Source: Acinetobacter pragensis (lineage in GTDB: Bacteria > Pseudomonadota > Gammaproteobacteria > Pseudomonadales > Moraxellaceae). From it: a DNA stretch of 64,000 nucleotides. Shown one piece after another: positions 61,962-64,000 of this stretch. The notes under the pieces were generated by a model. The model was not told the DNA's origin. It was given only the letters and a program-made list of their open reading frames with translations, and did no database searches. The position numbers and the translations under genes are program-made. Where the stretch lies: NCBI RefSeq assembly GCF_001605895.1, contig NZ_LUAW01000014.1:62001-126000 (forward strand), given 5' to 3'. Within the stretch, counting starts at the first letter, position 1; each line of letters starts with the position of its first letter.

Positions 61962-63716
61962 TTATAATTTACAACTAAAATTATCGGCCAATTCCGAGTC
62001 ACCTTGACCGTTATAACGCGCAATGTGCGGATATGGACAAAGTGGGCGTGTCCGGTTTGCCGACCAATCGGCAGGGAGTTCAGTATTTACTTGCCCACTG
62101 AGATTTGCTTCACCACGTGAACCCGCAACAATTCGGTCTGGAACTTGACCATATTCTACCCAATTGACCAAGACTGTTAGTGCATCAAATTGGTCGGTCG
62201 AGATACCACCACTAGAGTGGTTCATACCTGGGACCCGAAAAAAACGGACAAAACTTGGAGCATTGCCAGATGTATTATTTTGATATTTTTGTAGTAATTT
62301 ATCGTACCAGTTTTGAGTATCATCTACAGAAAATACGCCATCAGCAGTACCTTGCACAACAATAATTTTGCCACCGCGTTGCTGTAACTGATCTAAATTT
62401 AATTCATCAGGTGGAAGCATGAACGACATGGCACTTTCTTGATACGTTTCATTCGTTGCCGATAATTTTGCATAATCCATGTCAAAATTAAAACTGAAGG
62501 CAAATTGTCGAGAGTTCAACATCATGCTTGGATCTGGTGGAATCTGAAAAATAATCCCAACAGCCACAGGGTCACGCGCTGTACCGACAGAGGAATCAAA
62601 CTTCCAATTGGCCCAATTACTGCCCAGTAGTCCCGGGTCGAAAGGTTGTGTGGCATACAGTACTTCACCTGTTGCATTGACGGGGCCGCGATAAATATTT
62701 GCGAGTACATCTAGTTGTTCTGTGCTTAAGCAACTTCCATCACGCTCAACTGCACACACAAGCACATCACGATGAATATCAAAAGCAGTGCGACAAGCTT
62801 CTACATCTTGGACTAGGCCATCGTTAACACCATCTAAATCATCGCATTGATTTAAAATGGATTGTGCCAATAGTTTGCGTTCCGATAGCGTGAGTGCTGT
62901 ACTCAAATCATTTTCATCCGTAGCCACGCGGCGCAATTGTTGCGCGGTATATAGTTGAGCTGCAGCAGCACGTGGTAGATGGAAACCCGGCGTACTGGCG
63001 AGTATGCCATCATACTGATCACTTAAACGTGTTGCTGCCATCATGGCATGCCGTCCACCGTTTGAGGTTCCACCTGCATAAGAACGGTCTGGCAATTTTC
63101 CATAAGCAGCTTGAATCAGATTTTTTGCCATGGGAGTGAGTTTGGTAATCGCACCGTAGCCATAGTCTATTCGAGCTTGCGGGTCTAATCCGAACAATGG
63201 ATTTTGTGAAGCATTATGTCCAGCATCGGATGAAATGACAGCAAAGCCATCATGCAGTGCATTGCTGAGAGGACCGCCGCTGCCCACTTGACCCGTTGCT
63301 GTGGCAATATTGCCATCAGTTCCGCCATTACCTTGATAAAGAAAGCGACCATTCCAGTCCAGAGGTAAACGCATTTCAAAACCAATTTGATAGCTTTGCC
63401 CATCAACAGGGCTGATTCGCGGGTACATATAACCAGTAATGCGACAGTGTGCCGCAATGTCTTGACCTGCAACTTTTAAGCTGCCAGCTGTTTCTAAGTT
63501 TGCAGAAGTGATATGGGTGTGTGCATATTCAAATCCTTGTAAATCCCCGCATGCACCTTTTAAGTTGGTCCCAACGGCTGGAGAAAGTTGTGGAATTGTG
63601 GCTGTGGTTTGTGTCGTATTTGGGCTGTCATTATCGCTACAGGCCGAAAGGCCAACACATAAGGTCAATACACTTAACGGTATGAACCAATTTTTTTGTT
63701 TTAACTGCTTTTGCAT
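61962..63716 (-). CDS. Tannase/feruloyl esterase family lipoprotein
   Basis: This 584-residue esterase has a lipoprotein signal with Cys26 (LSAC) and a tannase-type alpha/beta hydrolase fold. The nucleophile Ser218 sits in GGTSNGGRH, the lid region contains the CDDLDGVNDGLVQD calcium-site-like stretch, and late Asp and His are in VVQGTADGVF and VPGMNHSSGG. The family hydrolyses aromatic acid esters such as gallate or hydroxycinnamate esters; the substrate here is unknown. Its place near aryl alcohol and aldehyde genes suggests release of aryl acids or alcohols. Confidence 0.9.
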   Translation of the reverse strand: MQKQLKQKNWFIPLSVLTLCVGLSACSDNDSPNTTQTTATIPQLSPAVGTNLKGACGDLQGFEYAHTHITSANLETAGSLKVAGQDIAAHCRITGYMYPRISPVDGQSYQIGFEMRLPLDWNGRFLYQGNGGTDGNIATATGQVGSGGPLSNALHDGFAVISSDAGHNASQNPLFGLDPQARIDYGYGAITKLTPMAKNLIQAAYGKLPDRSYAGGTSNGGRHAMMAATRLSDQYDGILASTPGFHLPRAAAAQLYTAQQLRRVATDENDLSTALTLSERKLLAQSILNQCDDLDGVNDGLVQDVEACRTAFDIHRDVLVCAVERDGSCLSTEQLDVLANIYRGPVNATGEVLYATQPFDPGLLGSNWANWKFDSSVGTARDPVAVGIIFQIPPDPSMMLNSRQFAFSFNFDMDYAKLSATNETYQESAMSFMLPPDELNLDQLQQRGGKIIVVQGTADGVFSVDDTQNWYDKLLQKYQNNTSGNAPSFVRFFRVPGMNHSSGGISTDQFDALTVLVNWVEYGQVPDRIVAGSRGEANLSGQVNTELPADWSANRTRPLCPYPHIARYNGQGDSELADNFSCKL

Positions 63717-63748
63717 GATTGAAGTTCCATATCAAACAATGTTGTAGG

Positions 63749-64000
63749 TTAGGGGCTAAGTACCATAAAATTTGCAGTACTTCTGGCAATAAGTTTCTGG
63801 TTTTGCCATGCTTCGCTTTCAATGTTGAGAATGACTTTACCTTGCTTGGTAAAGCGACATTTGGTGAGTACCGTACCTACCAAGCAAGGGCGTAAAAAAT
63901 CCATCGTGAGATTAATCGTGGTGGCTGGTGTCTGCTGATTGGCCAAATAGGTAAATAACCCCATCACATCATCCAACATGGCGCAGACCATGCCACCTTC
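63749..64000 (-). CDS. PaaI/hotdog thioesterase, 5' part beyond window
   Basis: The visible C-terminal 83 residues contain GGMVCAMLDDVMG, the hotdog active-site helix, and TINLTMDFLRPCLVGTV, typical of PaaI-like thioesterases. The frame runs off the right edge, so the first Met of the visible part (63991) is probably not the start. It follows the same strand as the tannase gene, 32 bases upstream of it, and may share its operon. Confidence 0.85.
   Translation of the reverse strand, partial: EGGMVCAMLDDVMGLFTYLANQQTPATTINLTMDFLRPCLVGTVLTKCRFTKQGKVILNIESEAWQNQKLIARSTANFMVLSP

Overview
The window looks like a chromosomal segment of an Acinetobacter species. Support comes from its low to moderate GC content, a compact trpG-trpD-trpC cluster, glnA with a sigma-54 promoter, the rpsB-tsf pair divergent from map, ubiC-ubiA, queF next to a yadGH-type ABC exporter, and a class D beta-lactamase of the kind that is intrinsic to Acinetobacter chromosomes. 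The species cannot be named from the sequence alone. All functional calls rest on reading translated motifs and neighbourhood; no search was run.

Layout. 0-3 kb: partial OXA beta-lactamase, a cupin protein, folE and an Smr-domain protein. 3-5.5 kb: trpCDG on the minus strand. 5.5-6.6 kb: a long non-coding stretch with strong inverted repeats, NtrC-like sites and the sigma-54 promoter of glnA. 6.6-11.2 kb: glnA, a hypothetical protein, ubiC-ubiA and a lipoprotein hydrolase. 11.2-29.5 kb is an aromatic and amine catabolism region. It holds a LysR regulator with a TfdB-like phenol hydroxylase; an aldehyde dehydrogenase, LuxR-type regulator, copper amine oxidase and outer-membrane barrel; and a divergent cluster of fahA, maiA, a VOC protein and a CoA-transferase pair on one side, with IclR, an MFS transporter, an MhaA-like flavoprotein hydroxylase and a small DUF2783/MhaB-like partner on the other.

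29.5-48.3 kb is mostly housekeeping: two identical tRNA-Asn genes flanking a ten-copy 7-bp repeat, a PaaI-type thioesterase, a frameshifted GFA-family gene, an EamA transporter, an aspartate aminotransferase, map, rpsB, tsf, a DUF3465 protein, AraC with azlCD, rlpA, mltB, queF, yadHG and tRNA-Arg. Right after tRNA-Arg lies a broken P4-type integrase (48.45-49.16 kb), which marks an integrated region. That region carries an AcoR-like sigma-54 activator with an in-frame amber stop; a sigma-54 promoter preceded by two evenly spaced palindromes; an outer-membrane transporter; benzaldehyde and benzyl-alcohol dehydrogenases (AreC/AreB type); a cupin; an AraC regulator (YqhC-like) divergent from a cupin, aldo-keto reductase, carboxymuconolactone-decarboxylase-like, SDR and zinc alcohol dehydrogenase series; a tannase/feruloyl-esterase lipoprotein; and a partial thioesterase.

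How it fits together. The 19-29 kb genes read as a route from an aryl-ethylamine through an aldehyde and 3-hydroxyphenylacetate to homogentisate, then to fumarate plus acetoacetate, with the CoA-transferase activating the acetoacetate. No HmgA-type homogentisate dioxygenase is present in the window. The single-domain VOC protein encoded between maiA and the CoA-transferase keeps a full set of candidate metal ligands and is the most interesting candidate for an unrecognised ring-cleavage step. The 49-61 kb island appears built for aromatic alcohol, aldehyde and ester handling, with parts of its control machinery decaying.
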